Below, one piece after another: positions 40,611 through 48,838 of a stretch of 64,000 bases of DNA. The position numbers were made by a program, and so were the translations under genes. The stretch lies in assembly GCF_001184025.1 (NCBI RefSeq), contig NZ_BBYG01000027.1, positions 5,330 to 69,329 on the forward strand, given 5' to 3'. The number at the start of each line of letters is the position of its first letter. Positions within the stretch are counted from its first letter, which is position 1. The notes beneath the pieces were generated by a model. The model was given only the letters and a program-made list of their open reading frames with translations, did not search any database and was not told the DNA's origin. Source of the DNA: Streptomyces maremycinicus (GTDB lineage: Bacteria > Actinomycetota > Actinomycetes > Streptomycetales > Streptomycetaceae).

Positions 40611-41269
40611 ACGACCAGCGAGTCCGCGATGTCGAGGGTCAGCACCGCGGCGACCTGGTCGTCGCACCGGGCGACGAGGCCGGTGCGCCCGTTCACCGAT
40701 CCGGTGCACAGCGTCACACGCCGCTGTCCAGCCAGCAGGACCAACAGGCTGCGGGTGACCTGCTCGTCGCCGCGGACGGGCCGGGTCAGTGCCCGGATCT
40801 TGCCGCCGCTGTCGAAGAAGGCTGTCGCGTCGGGGGCCAGCAGCGACCGCAGTCGGGGGCCGTCCTGATCGCTGCACGCCTGCCGCACGGAAACAGTGAT
40901 CTCATGCTCGCGACGCGCCGACACAGGCCGCGCGCGCCACGCACTCACACTCGACTGGGCCCGCTCGACCGGTTCTACGTCCTCGTCGCACAGCGCCCGC
41001 AGGGCGTGGATCTCCCGTTCCTCCCCACCGGGCCGGGCTGGCGCGGGTCGCATCAGACACGCCTCGTCCACGACCTGGGTGAGCCAGACGCGGGGGGACG
41101 GCATCCGGACCCGCTCCGGATCGGTAAGGCGGTACCACCGCCGGTAGGCCTCGTCGACGACGCGTTCGGCCGCGACGCGGCTGCCGAGCGCGCGGCAGGC
41201 GACGTCCAGCAGGTGGCGCCGTTCGTCAAGCGACTCGGCGAGCGGTACCGGGCCAACGACATGATCCAT
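40547..41269 (-). CDS. ECF41-like protein lacking sigma4 (sigma2-like plus SnoaL-like)
   Basis: 240 residues. The N-terminal part resembles a worn sigma2 (ERRHLLDVACRALGSRVAAERVVDEAYRRWYRLTDPERVRMPSPRVWLTQVVDEACL). The C-terminal ~115 residues are the SnoaL-like ECF41 domain (SVRQACSDQDGPRLRSLLAPDATAFFDSGGKIRALTRPVRGDEQVTRSLLVLLAG...VVQVWAVLNPDKLRSW) with intact DSGGK and NPDKL signatures. Between them there is no LTPxERAAYVLRE...ANARxxVxRARxxL helix set, so it cannot read a -35 box. It may act as an antagonist or ligand-sensing partner of real ECF41 proteins, or be decaying. Head-on overlap with the ECF41 gene could also let the two mRNAs interfere. Confidence 0.75.
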   Translation of the reverse strand: MDHVVGPVPLAESLDERRHLLDVACRALGSRVAAERVVDEAYRRWYRLTDPERVRMPSPRVWLTQVVDEACLMRPAPARPGGEEREIHALRALCDEDVEPVERAQSSVSAWRARPVSARREHEITVSVRQACSDQDGPRLRSLLAPDATAFFDSGGKIRALTRPVRGDEQVTRSLLVLLAGQRRVTLCTGSVNGRTGLVARCDDQVAAVLTLDIADSLVVQVWAVLNPDKLRSWNRSLPG

Positions 41270-41429
41270 GGAGCGACCCCCACGCCGACGAAAATCCGGA
41301 GCCGCAGCCGCCGCGACGGCATGACTCAGACGTTACCCGCCCCCGTCCGTACCCGGCCGGTCGACTGGCGTGATCAAAACAGAGGCTGCGGCATGATTTC
41401 ACAACACACCGATGATGTGCCACTTAGTG

Positions 41430-42086
41430 TCAAGTCCTCGTCGGTGCAGAGACGCCCGACGGGTCCGCCATCCGCAGCTGGGCGGGGGGCGGATGCGGCA
41501 GAGCCGGGCGGTCACGGGCCCGCAGTCCGTCGAACGCGATCTCCAGGAAGCGTTCCCACGCCCGCGGTTCACGGTCCAGCAGCGGCTGGGCGGTCTGGTG
41601 GATGCCGCCGAGGAGCAGCACGATGTCGGTTCCGGTGATGTCACCGCGGACGGCTCGTTGTTCCCTGGCCCGGGCGGTGAGGTCCTCGACCGTGTCGCAG
41701 AGCCGGTCGATCGCCTCGCGTACGTTCGTGTGTTGCAGCGAGGGCCGACCGATGACGTCGCAGAACGCGCGGTCGGCGGCGAGCAGGCCGATTCCGTGTC
41801 CCATGAAGTCCTTCAGCGCACGGCCGGCGTCATCGGCGCGCAGGAGCCGGTCCGCCGTCTCGAGCAGCCGGTCGAGCAGCTGCATCATGATCTCCGCGAG
41901 AAGGTCGTCCTTCGTCGGGAAGTGCCGGAACACCGTGCCCTTGGCGACGCCGGCCCGCTGGGCGACCATGTGCATCGACACATCCACCCCACATTCGGCG
42001 AAGGCCTCGTTGGCCGCTTGCAGCAGCAGCCGTCGATTGCGCACGCTGTCGGATCTGGCCTGCACTGCCGCTGTTCTCCCGGTCAT
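41430..42086 (-). CDS. TetR-family regulator
   Basis: 218 residues. HTH: RRLLLQAANEAFAECGVDVSMHMVAQRAGVAKGTVFRHFPTKDDLLAEIM (residues ~18-67). The remainder is the ligand-binding part (LLDRLLETADRLLRADDAGRALKDFM, GDITGTDIVLLLGGIHQTAQPLLDREPRAWERFLEIAFDGLRA), as in SACE_7040-type TetR proteins. It is divergent from a short-chain dehydrogenase gene; a 9-bp inverted repeat in the gap is the likely operator. It probably represses the dehydrogenase and itself. Confidence 0.9.
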   Translation of the reverse strand: MTGRTAAVQARSDSVRNRRLLLQAANEAFAECGVDVSMHMVAQRAGVAKGTVFRHFPTKDDLLAEIMMQLLDRLLETADRLLRADDAGRALKDFMGHGIGLLAADRAFCDVIGRPSLQHTNVREAIDRLCDTVEDLTARAREQRAVRGDITGTDIVLLLGGIHQTAQPLLDREPRAWERFLEIAFDGLRARDRPALPHPPPAQLRMADPSGVSAPTRT

Positions 42087-42113
42087 GACGCCCCCCTCTG
42101 AGTGTCACAACAT

Positions 42114-42151
42114 TAACACTGAGCATGACTCGCAGTTCATATTCAGTGTTA
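42114..42151. promoter_or_regulatory. Inverted repeat in the TetR/SDR gap
   Basis: TAACACTGA-N20-TCAGTGTTA, perfect 9-bp arms centred between the divergent starts (42086 and 42258). Likely a TetR binding region. Confidence 0.6.
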
Positions 42152-42257
42152 CGCTGGCACAACATGACCCCTCGGTCATCTTCTCGGGCCGCCCTGTCCT
42201 GTCCTCGAACACGACACGGCCTGCCCGTCTCGCCCCACTACCCCTTTCGGAGTTGAC

Positions 42258-42995
42258 ATGAGTTCCGTTCTCGACCCCAAGGTCGTCCTTGTCACCGGCG
42301 CCTCGTCCGGCATCGGCAGGGCGACCGCACTGGCGCTGTCGAAGGCGGGGGCCACCGTGGCCGTCGGCGGCCGCAGGACCGACCGGCTCGAAGCACTGGC
42401 GCAGGAAGCGCCCGGGGAGATCCTCGTCCTGGACATGGATGTCAGTGACCCCGAGTCGGTGCGCAAGGCCGTCGACCGGACCGTCGAACGCTTCGGCACC
42501 CTCGACATCGTCGTGAACAACGCCGGCATCATGCTCACCGGCCCCGTCCTCGACGCCAATCCGGCGGAATGGACCCGCATGGTGGAGACCAACCTGCTGG
42601 GCTCGATGTACACGGTGCACGCCGCGCTGCCCCACCTTCTGCGCTCCCGCGGCGCTGTGGTCCAGATCTCCTCCACCTCGGGCCGTATCTCCTCGGCCGG
42701 CGCCGCGGTCTACTCCGCCACCAAGTTCGGCGTCAACGCTTTCGCGGAGGCGCTGCGCCAAGAGGTGACAGAGCAGGGGGTCCGCGTCGTCATCGTGGAG
42801 CCGGGCTTCGTTTCGACCGAGTTGGCCGACCACATCACGGACCCCACCAGGCGTGCCGCGGTCGAGACCATGGCCGAGTCGATGCGGACCCTTCAGCCTG
42901 AAGACATCGCGGCCGCGGTGGTCTACGCCGTCACACAGCCCGACCACGTCGCGGTCAACGAGATCCTCGTACGCCCCACCGACCAGTCCCGCTGA
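42258..42995 (+). CDS. Classical short-chain dehydrogenase/reductase
   Basis: 245 residues. VVLVTGASSGIGRATALALSKAG (TGxxxGIG at ~14-21), VGGRRTDRL (Arg pair favouring NADP), LDMDVSD, IVVNNAGIM, VVQISSTSGR and the catalytic VYSATKFGVNAFAEALRQE (Y-x-x-x-K) are all intact, followed by VVIVEPGFVSTEL. An NADP-dependent alcohol or carbonyl oxidoreductase. ATG 42258 follows cggagttgac. Regulated by the divergent TetR. This is the functional contrast to the SDR pseudogene at 8971. Confidence 0.93.
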   Translation: MSSVLDPKVVLVTGASSGIGRATALALSKAGATVAVGGRRTDRLEALAQEAPGEILVLDMDVSDPESVRKAVDRTVERFGTLDIVVNNAGIMLTGPVLDANPAEWTRMVETNLLGSMYTVHAALPHLLRSRGAVVQISSTSGRISSAGAAVYSATKFGVNAFAEALRQEVTEQGVRVVIVEPGFVSTELADHITDPTRRAAVETMAESMRTLQPEDIAAAVVYAVTQPDHVAVNEILVRPTDQSR

Positions 42996-43070
42996 TCACC
43001 CATGGTCACCCGCGGGGCGGCAACCGCCGCCCCGCACCCCCTGCTTGCAGCCGAGTACGGGCACGCCGGC

Positions 43071-43097
43071 TGTCACAGTCGGGCGACCCGCACGGTC
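43071..43097 (+). promoter_or_regulatory. ECF41-type promoter for the OsmC-like gene
   Basis: TGTCACA, 16 nt, GGTC; the -10 ends 55 nt before the ATG. Confidence 0.7.
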
Positions 43098-43152
43098 TGA
43101 GCTTCCGGAGGCACAAGTCGTGCCTCTGCCCTTACCTTGCTGAGAGGCAAGC

Positions 43153-43557
43153 ATGAACACGCGCATCGTTACCGTGGCCGAAGGAAAGCAGCTCGCGCGC
43201 TCCGTGGCGATCGGTACACACCGCCTGACAAGCGACGAGCCGGAGCCCGTCGGCACCGACACCGGCCCCACGCCGGGCGAACTCCTCCTGGCCGCGCTCG
43301 GAGCGTGCACGTCCATGGCGGTGCGGGCCTACGCGCAGCGCCACGAATGGCCGCTGGACCGGGTGGACGTCGCGGTGCGCTTCGACGCACAGGGGCAGGT
43401 GGTCAAGAACGTCGGGCTGGTCGGGGAGCTGACCCCCGTGCAGCGGGACCAGCTCCTCGCCGTCGCGGGACGCTGTCCCGTCCATCGGCTGCTGACCAAG
43501 GACGTCACGATCATCACGGTGCCCACGCTGCTCGCGGAGCCCGCACCGCTGCCGTGA
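43153..43557 (+). CDS. OsmC/Ohr-family thiol protein
   Basis: 134 residues. GTDTGPTPGELLLAALGACTSMAVRAYAQRHEWPLDRVDVAVRF and AGRCPVHRLLTKD carry the two conserved cysteines (C52 and C108) and the nearby Glu and Arg that form the peroxidase site of OsmC proteins. It reduces organic hydroperoxides with thiol equivalents in the cytoplasm. ATG follows gagaggcaagc. Single gene under an ECF41-type promoter, head-on to the hydrolase operon. Confidence 0.9.
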   Translation: MNTRIVTVAEGKQLARSVAIGTHRLTSDEPEPVGTDTGPTPGELLLAALGACTSMAVRAYAQRHEWPLDRVDVAVRFDAQGQVVKNVGLVGELTPVQRDQLLAVAGRCPVHRLLTKDVTIITVPTLLAEPAPLP

Positions 43558-43594
43558 CGTGTCAGTTCCACACGAGAACGCGGGCCTCCGGCGC

Positions 43595-44314
43595 TCAGGC
43601 GGTCGCCTGCGCCGCCTCGTCGATCAGACGGGCCACGTCACCGGGGCGCGAGACGCTGACCGCGTGGGAGGCGGAGACCTTCATGACGGAGGCCCCGGCC
43701 CGCTCGGCCATGTAGCTCTGCACCTGCGGGGGGATGTTCCGGTCCCCGTCCGCCACCAGCACCCAGGAGGGAATGTCCCGCCACGCAGGCGCGGACGCGC
43801 CCTCCGCCAGCGCGGCATCGGCCACCGGCCGCTGTGTCGCGGCCATGACGGCGGTGGTCTCCTCGGGGACGTCAGCGGCGAACTGATCGTGGAACTTGGC
43901 CTGTTCGATGTACAGGTCCATGACCTGCCTGCCGTCGGGCAGCGTCACCGGCACGGTCCGGAGCGTGTCGCCGAGGGTGCTGCCGGGGAACTTGCCCGAC
44001 AGGGTGACGGCGCTCTCGCCCTCCTCCGGCAGGAACGCCGCGACGAAGACGAGCGCCTTGACCTCGGGCAGTCCCTTGGCCGCGTTGCTGATGACGGACC
44101 CGCCGTACGAATGGCCGACAAGGACGACGGGGCCCTCGACGGACGTCACGATCTGCCGGACGTAGTCGGCGTCGGTGGTCAGTCCGCGCAGCGGATTGGC
44201 GACGGCGATCACCGGATAGTCGTGCGCGAGCAGCTTGTCGACGACGCCGTTCCAGCTGGAGGCGTCCGCGAACGCGCCGTGTACGAGGACGATGGTGGGC
44301 TTGTGTGCACTCAT
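43595..44314 (-). CDS. Alpha/beta-hydrolase (cytoplasmic)
   Basis: 239 residues. TIVLVHGAFADASSWN gives the oxyanion HG, VVLVGHSYGGSVISNAA the Ser nucleophile (GHSYGG, ~75-80), DGDRNIPPQVQ the acid region and SASHAVSVSRPGDVA the catalytic His. It is the cytoplasmic paralogue of the secreted protein at 60459, sharing NPLRGL, FVAAFLPEEGESAVTLSGKFPGSTLGD and WRDIPSWVL. It belongs to the salicylate-esterase/hydroxynitrile-lyase-like group; substrate unknown. It follows the esterase gene by 49 nt under the promoter at 45361, and the same pair exists as the collapsed remnant at 12621. Confidence 0.88.
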   Translation of the reverse strand: MSAHKPTIVLVHGAFADASSWNGVVDKLLAHDYPVIAVANPLRGLTTDADYVRQIVTSVEGPVVLVGHSYGGSVISNAAKGLPEVKALVFVAAFLPEEGESAVTLSGKFPGSTLGDTLRTVPVTLPDGRQVMDLYIEQAKFHDQFAADVPEETTAVMAATQRPVADAALAEGASAPAWRDIPSWVLVADGDRNIPPQVQSYMAERAGASVMKVSASHAVSVSRPGDVARLIDEAAQATA

Positions 44315-44363
44315 GGAAAACGGCCTTTCGACGTGCCGGGGGAATGTGGTCGGGTGTGCGGTG

Positions 44364-45314
44364 TCAGTCGGTTCCGAGAGCCTTGCGCAGCACGTGGATG
44401 GCCTGCTCGATCGCGGCGGTCGACGTCTGGGTGCGGCGGACCGTGTTCAGCATCATGAAGTCGTGCAGGGAAGCGTTGTAGCGGATGCTGGTCGTCGGCA
44501 CACCGGCCTGGACGAGCTTGCGGGCGTAGGCCTCGCCCTCGTCGCGCAGCACGTCGTTCTCGTCGACGACGACAAGCGCCGGCGGCAGGTCCCGGAGGTC
44601 TTCCAGGGTCGCCCGCAACGGCGAGGCGGTGATCTGGGCGCGCTCGGCGGGGTCGGTGGTGTAGGCATCCCAGAACCACTCCATGGCCTTGGCCGTCAGA
44701 TGCGGGCCGTGCGCGAAGGTCCGGTAGCTCTCGGTGTCCTGGGCCGCGTCGGTGACGGGGTAGTACAGCGACTGGTGCACGAAGACCACGTCGCCCCGCT
44801 GCTTGGCCATATGGGTCAGCGCGGCGGTCATGTTGCCACCGACCGAGTCACCGGCGACGGCCAGGCGGGAGGCGTCGAGGCCTTCGCCGGCGCCCTCGGT
44901 GGTGATCCACTGGGCGGTCGCGTAGGCCTGCTCGATGGCGACCGGGTACTTGGCCTCCGGGGAGCGGTCGTACTCGACGAAGACCAGGGCGGCGTTCACC
45001 CCGACGGTCAGCTCGCGCACGAGCCGGTCGTGCGTGCCGGCGTTGCCGAGGATCCAGCCGCCGCCGTGCACGTAGAGGATGACGGGCAGGGGGCCAGAGC
45101 TGCCGACGGGCTTGAGGATGCGCACCCGCACGTCGCCGACCCCCGCCGGAACGGTGATCCACTTCTCGTCCACGTCGGGCTTCTCGATGTCCTGCGCCTG
45201 CACGTCGTCGAGCAGCTTGCGCGCGCCCTCGACCCCAAGCTCGTACAGCAGCGGCGGCTTGGCGGTCGCGTCGGCGAATTCCTGCGCGGCGGGCTCCAGA
45301 ACGATGTCGCTCAT
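44364..45314 (-). CDS. HSL-family esterase/lipase
   Basis: 316 residues. PLPVILYVHGGGWILGNAGTHDRLVREL has the HGGG oxyanion motif (~82-86), LAVAGDSVGGNMTAALTHMAK the Ser nucleophile in GDSVGG (~155-160), and ALVVVDENDVLRDEG and ASLHDFMMLN the acid and His. It hydrolyses short-chain or aryl esters in the cytoplasm. First gene of a two-gene operon with the alpha/beta-hydrolase; ribosome site agaaggaac before ATG 45314. Confidence 0.92.
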   Translation of the reverse strand: MSDIVLEPAAQEFADATAKPPLLYELGVEGARKLLDDVQAQDIEKPDVDEKWITVPAGVGDVRVRILKPVGSSGPLPVILYVHGGGWILGNAGTHDRLVRELTVGVNAALVFVEYDRSPEAKYPVAIEQAYATAQWITTEGAGEGLDASRLAVAGDSVGGNMTAALTHMAKQRGDVVFVHQSLYYPVTDAAQDTESYRTFAHGPHLTAKAMEWFWDAYTTDPAERAQITASPLRATLEDLRDLPPALVVVDENDVLRDEGEAYARKLVQAGVPTTSIRYNASLHDFMMLNTVRRTQTSTAAIEQAIHVLRKALGTD

Positions 45315-45360
45315 GGTGTGTTCCTTCTCTGGTGATTAAGGAGGACTTTTCACACGATGA

Positions 45361-45387
45361 GACCAGGCCCGCAGTAGATGTGTGACA
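45361..45387 (-). promoter_or_regulatory. ECF41-type promoter for the esterase/hydrolase operon
   Basis: Minus strand: TGTCACA, 16 nt, GGTC; 46 nt before the ATG at 45314. Confidence 0.7.
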
Positions 45388-45441
45388 CCAAAAGGTCCCG
45401 GGCAGTCGAGCGCGGCCCGGGACCGGACACCGGAGCAGGGG

Positions 45442-46218
45442 CTAGGAACGGAGTGCGCCGGGCTTCGGCAGCGGCTCGCCGTCCACGAAGAGGTCGACAT
45501 GCTCGTTGTAGAAGGCCGTCAGGCCCGCGATGCGGTTGGCGTGGATGGTCGGGAAGTCGTACGCCCAGGCGATGTCCTCGTGGGCGGCGGTGGCGCCGTC
45601 GAAGGACCAGTAGCCGCTCGTCGTTCCCTTGTACGGGCAGCGGGTTACCGTGTCGGTCCGCCGCAGTCGGGTCCAGTCGACGTGCGCGCGGTCAAGGTAG
45701 TAGCGCGTCGGCAGGCCGGTCTCGAAGAGTTTGACGCACGTCGGCGCCTCCGCCAGGACCACGCCCTCCAGTTCCACGCGGACGCTGCTGGAGGATCGCG
45801 CGGCGTCCACACGCGAGTACGGGCTCCTGGGGTGGACGAAGACGGGTTCGTCCTCCTCGAACCAGTAGTCGATGGCCGACCACTCGAAGCGCACCGTGCC
45901 CTGGAGCGGCGCCGGGGCGTCCTTCCCCCACACCCAGGCGGCACCAGGGCGCGAGTCCCCGCCAACGCACAGAGTGTGCCGGTGCGCCGTGCCCGCACCG
46001 TGCTCCTCGGCGACCCCTTCGTCGTCGAGGACGCCGTCGACGAGGTCCCGCACCGGGATGCTGAACTGCGGATAGGCCTGCCACTCCCAGACGTACAGGG
46101 CGCGCCGTGTGTCGAAGACGGTGCGACCGCCGATCACGCCCCTGATACGGCGGGGCACCGGCTCCACGTGCCCGACGGGCACGAGGAAGCTCGGATGCAG
46201 AACACTTTCGGTTTCCAT
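45442..46218 (-). CDS. DUF427 domain protein
   Basis: 258 residues with two DUF427-type repeats: RRIRGVIGGRTVFDTRRALYVWEWQAYPQFSIPVRDL (first) and SSVRVELEGVVLAEAPTCVKLFETGLPTRYYLDRAHVDWTRLRRTDTVTRCPYKGTTSGYWSF (second, with the conserved RCPYKG and W). The family is widespread in actinobacteria, has a known fold and no settled function. ATG 46218 is preferred over 46227. No ECF41-type promoter in front. Confidence 0.85.
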   Translation of the reverse strand: METESVLHPSFLVPVGHVEPVPRRIRGVIGGRTVFDTRRALYVWEWQAYPQFSIPVRDLVDGVLDDEGVAEEHGAGTAHRHTLCVGGDSRPGAAWVWGKDAPAPLQGTVRFEWSAIDYWFEEDEPVFVHPRSPYSRVDAARSSSSVRVELEGVVLAEAPTCVKLFETGLPTRYYLDRAHVDWTRLRRTDTVTRCPYKGTTSGYWSFDGATAAHEDIAWAYDFPTIHANRIAGLTAFYNEHVDLFVDGEPLPKPGALRS

Positions 46219-46376
46219 GGTCATCACCTAAGTCGGTCGGTTCCGTTCCCGTTCGGACCGGACACGGAGAGTGTGTGCGCCCGGGACGCCCGCATCCTCG
46301 GGCCGTCACGGACGGCGGGGTTCGTCCGGCGCCGACGCACACAGCGCCGAGCAGGGCTTACTTCGCTGTCACAGCA

Positions 46377-46403
46377 GGTGGCGAAGGCCGGTCTGTGCGG
46401 GGA
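46377..46403 (+). promoter_or_regulatory. ECF41-type promoter for the epoxide-hydrolase-like gene
   Basis: TGTCACA, 16 nt, GGTC; 207 nt before the ATG at 46611, the longest leader of the set. Confidence 0.6.
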
Positions 46404-46610
46404 GACAGTCCCCCGTGGAGAGGAGATCCCGCCGCGCACACTCGACCCGTTATGACGCCAACACTCATGACACTAACAAGACAACCTTCTCATGCACACT
46501 GTGCACACTATCGCCGAGGCCGGGCCCGGCCACACCACCCGGTACCCCCAGCCGCGCCCAACCGGAACCGCGGCTCCCCTCCCCCACCGCTCCTTCGTCG
46601 GAGGATTCGC

Positions 46611-47558
46611 ATGTCAGCCCTGCCCCTGCTCGCCCCCCTGCGACGCGTCACAACCGACGTGCTCGAAGTCGCCTATTACGAGACGGGCTCCCCCGACGGC
46701 GACACCGTCGTCCTTCTGCACGGTTTCCCCTATGACATCCACAGTTACGTGGACGTGGCCCCCCTGCTGGCCGAAGGCGGATTCCGCGTCATCGTCCCCC
46801 ACCTGCGAGGGCACGGCCCCACCAGGTTCCTGTCCGACTCCCTTCCCCGTTCCGGCCAGCAGGCGGCCCTGGGGGCCGACGTGATCGCGCTCCTGGACGC
46901 CCTCGGCATCGAGCGGGCCTACCTCGCCGGCTACGACTGGGGCGGTCGCGCGGCCACGGTCGCCGCGGCGCTGTGGTCCGAACGGGTCCTCGGCCTGGTC
47001 TGCGTCAACGGCTACCTGATCCAGGACATCGACGCCGCCATAAACCCCATCTCCCCTGAACTCGAGGCGGGTTTCTGGTATTTCTACTACTTCCTCACCG
47101 AGCGCGGCCGCACCGGACTGGCAGCCGATCCGCGGGGGGTCGCCCGGGTCATCTGGAAACGCAACTCCCCCGTGTGGGCCTTCGGTGAAGCCGAACTGGA
47201 GCGGGCCGCTGAGGCCTTCACCAATCCGGACTATGTCGACGTCGTCATCCACTCCTACCGGCACCGGCTCGGCCTGGCACCGGGCGCGGACGCGTACGCC
47301 GATCTGGAAGCCCGCCTCGCCGGCCTTCCTCCGATCACCGTCCCCACGGTCACCCTGGACGGCACCGCCGACGGCAACTTCCCGGCGACCGACGGGTCAT
47401 CGACCGCTCACCACTTCACCGGGCCCCGCCTGCACCTTCAGGTCGCGGACGCCGGCCACAACCTGCCGCAGGAACGCCCCGAGGCATTCGCCGCGGCGGT
47501 ACGGGACGTACGGGCCCTGCGACGGGGACACCCCCGCCATGACTGCCTCACCCGCTGA
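46611..47558 (+). CDS. Alpha/beta-hydrolase with Asp nucleophile (epoxide hydrolase/dehalogenase type)
   Basis: 315 residues. DTVVLLHGFPYDIHSYVDVAPLLAEGGFRVIVPHLRGHGPT is the strand 3-4 region with HGFP. The nucleophile elbow reads AGYDWGGRAATVAA (Asp in place of Ser, about residue 106). GPRLHLQVADAGHNLPQERPEAFA provides the His. Asp nucleophiles mark epoxide hydrolases and haloalkane dehalogenases; the HGFP motif favours epoxide hydrolase. ATG follows tcggaggattcgc. Cytoplasmic detoxification is the likely role. Confidence 0.85.
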   Translation: MSALPLLAPLRRVTTDVLEVAYYETGSPDGDTVVLLHGFPYDIHSYVDVAPLLAEGGFRVIVPHLRGHGPTRFLSDSLPRSGQQAALGADVIALLDALGIERAYLAGYDWGGRAATVAAALWSERVLGLVCVNGYLIQDIDAAINPISPELEAGFWYFYYFLTERGRTGLAADPRGVARVIWKRNSPVWAFGEAELERAAEAFTNPDYVDVVIHSYRHRLGLAPGADAYADLEARLAGLPPITVPTVTLDGTADGNFPATDGSSTAHHFTGPRLHLQVADAGHNLPQERPEAFAAAVRDVRALRRGHPRHDCLTR

Positions 47559-47596
47559 CACCCGACCGCGCGGCACCGCGGCCCATCCCGCGCCGA

Positions 47597-47623
47597 CGTC
47601 ACATCGGACCGCGCCCACCGGTC
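47597..47623 (+). promoter_or_regulatory. ECF41-type promoter for the cupin at 47680
   Basis: CGTCACA, 16 nt, GGTC; the -10 ends 56 nt before the ATG. Confidence 0.6.
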
Positions 47624-47679
47624 ACAACGAGTGCGGGCGGCCACGCGGCCGCCTGGCTGCCTCAGGAACGGAAACCACC

Positions 47680-48174
47680 ATGTCGTACCCCTACCCGGAA
47701 CAGAAGTACTTCGGAGACAACGGCGAGGTCAGCGCCGTCTTCCGGCCTGCCGACGCCCCACCCGACCTAGGCGAGAGCAGGCCTGGCAAGGACGCCACCC
47801 ACTATCTGGCCACCACCGCGACCACCCGCGGCGAATTCGGGCTGTACCGCGTCGAGATGAGGCCGCGGGCCGGCGGCCCGAAGACGCACTTCCACAAGCG
47901 GATCTCGGAGTCGTTCTACATCCTGGACGGCACCGTGCGCATCTTCGACGGTGTGCGCTGGGTGGATGCCCGCAAGGGCGACTTCCTGCACGTGCCGCAA
48001 GGCGGTCTGCACGCCTTCCGCAACGACTCCGACGCACCGGCGGACATGCTCCTGCTGTTCACACCGGGCGCGCCGCGCGAGGAGTACTTCGAGCAGGTGT
48101 CGCAACTGGCGCACGCCTCGGAGGAGGAGCGCTCCGCGTTCTTCGACCGGCACGACTCCTACTTCGTGGAATAG
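47680..48174 (+). CDS. Cupin-domain protein
   Basis: 164 residues. The conserved cupin barrel is GLYRVEMRPRAGGPKTHFHKRISESFYILDGTVRIFDGVRWVDARKGDFLHVPQGGLHAFRNDSDAPADMLLLFTPGAPREEYF, with motif 1 (HFHKRISESFYILDG: two His and the Glu present) and motif 2 (GDFLHVPQGGLHAF: third His present). It therefore keeps the complete metal site, unlike the cupin at 34463. Probably a small dioxygenase or isomerase, function unknown. Followed by a 12-bp hairpin terminator. Confidence 0.88.
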   Translation: MSYPYPEQKYFGDNGEVSAVFRPADAPPDLGESRPGKDATHYLATTATTRGEFGLYRVEMRPRAGGPKTHFHKRISESFYILDGTVRIFDGVRWVDARKGDFLHVPQGGLHAFRNDSDAPADMLLLFTPGAPREEYFEQVSQLAHASEEERSAFFDRHDSYFVE

Positions 48175-48185
48175 GTTCACCCCTC

Positions 48186-48228
48186 CGGTGTCCCGCGTCC
48201 TGCCTTCGGTCGTGGTCGCGGGACACCG
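48186..48228 (+). terminator. Hairpin terminator after the cupin gene
   Basis: CGGTGTCCCGCG and CGCGGGACACCG form a perfect 12-bp stem (19-nt loop) starting 11 nt after the stop codon. Confidence 0.8.
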
Positions 48229-48264
48229 CCATCGGGACGACCCAGGTTCGGGTAACGGGCAGCT

Positions 48265-48291
48265 TGTCACAACAACGCCTTTCGTCCGGTC
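48265..48291 (+). promoter_or_regulatory. ECF41-type promoter in front of a NmrA-like pseudogene
   Basis: TGTCACA, 16 nt, GGTC; both boxes intact although the gene is broken. Confidence 0.65.
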
Positions 48292-48390
48292 AACAAGTCA
48301 GGGTGCGCGGGCGTATCCGACCTCGCCGCCGCCCCTCTCAGCGCGTTCTGGCGTCACGCCCGACCGTCCCGCCCCGGCAATGGAGACCGC

Positions 48391-48752
48391 ATGAAAAGTC
48401 GTCGTTGCAGGCGCCACGGGACGGATCGGCTCGAGATCGGTCACCCGGTCTGCGGGACCATGGGGCTCAGGTGGTGCCCCGGTCGCGGCCCACGACGTCA
48501 CCGCCCCCTCGCCCGCGTCGCCGTCGCGGTGGCGCTGTTCGGCGTCCTGGAGACCGCCGCCGGACCAGAGGAGCGACCGTTCGAGGACCTCGCCGCCGAC
48601 GTGCTCGCCGCCCAGGACCGCGTGACTCGCGTGATCGGCGACGCACAGGCGCCGTTCTTCGGTACCCCGATCGGGGGGGGCGGCCCCTGCTGCCCGGACC
48701 GGGCGCCCATCCGGGCCGTCACGCGTTGGCCCAGTGGTTCAAAAGCCGCTGA
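48391..48752 (+). pseudogene. Fourth NmrA-like copy, deleted and frameshifted
   Basis: After ATGAA, one extra base shifts the frame; corrected, the start reads MKVVVAGATGRIGSRSVTR, a NmrA-type cofactor motif. A further shift follows (RDHGAQVV). After a deletion of about 100 codons comes the C-terminal block PFEDLAADVLAAQDRVTRVIGDAQAPFFGTPI...LLPGPGAHPGRHALAQWF, which aligns with the ends of the proteins at 22877 and 38611. The ECF41-type promoter upstream is unchanged. A decayed regulon member. Confidence 0.75.
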
Positions 48753-48838
48753 TCCCCCCGAGCCGCACTGTTTGACGGCCCGCAGCATCCACTGCCCTCA
48801 CCCGTCTCCTCCGCCCCATGCCTCGAGGAAGGCCGCCC

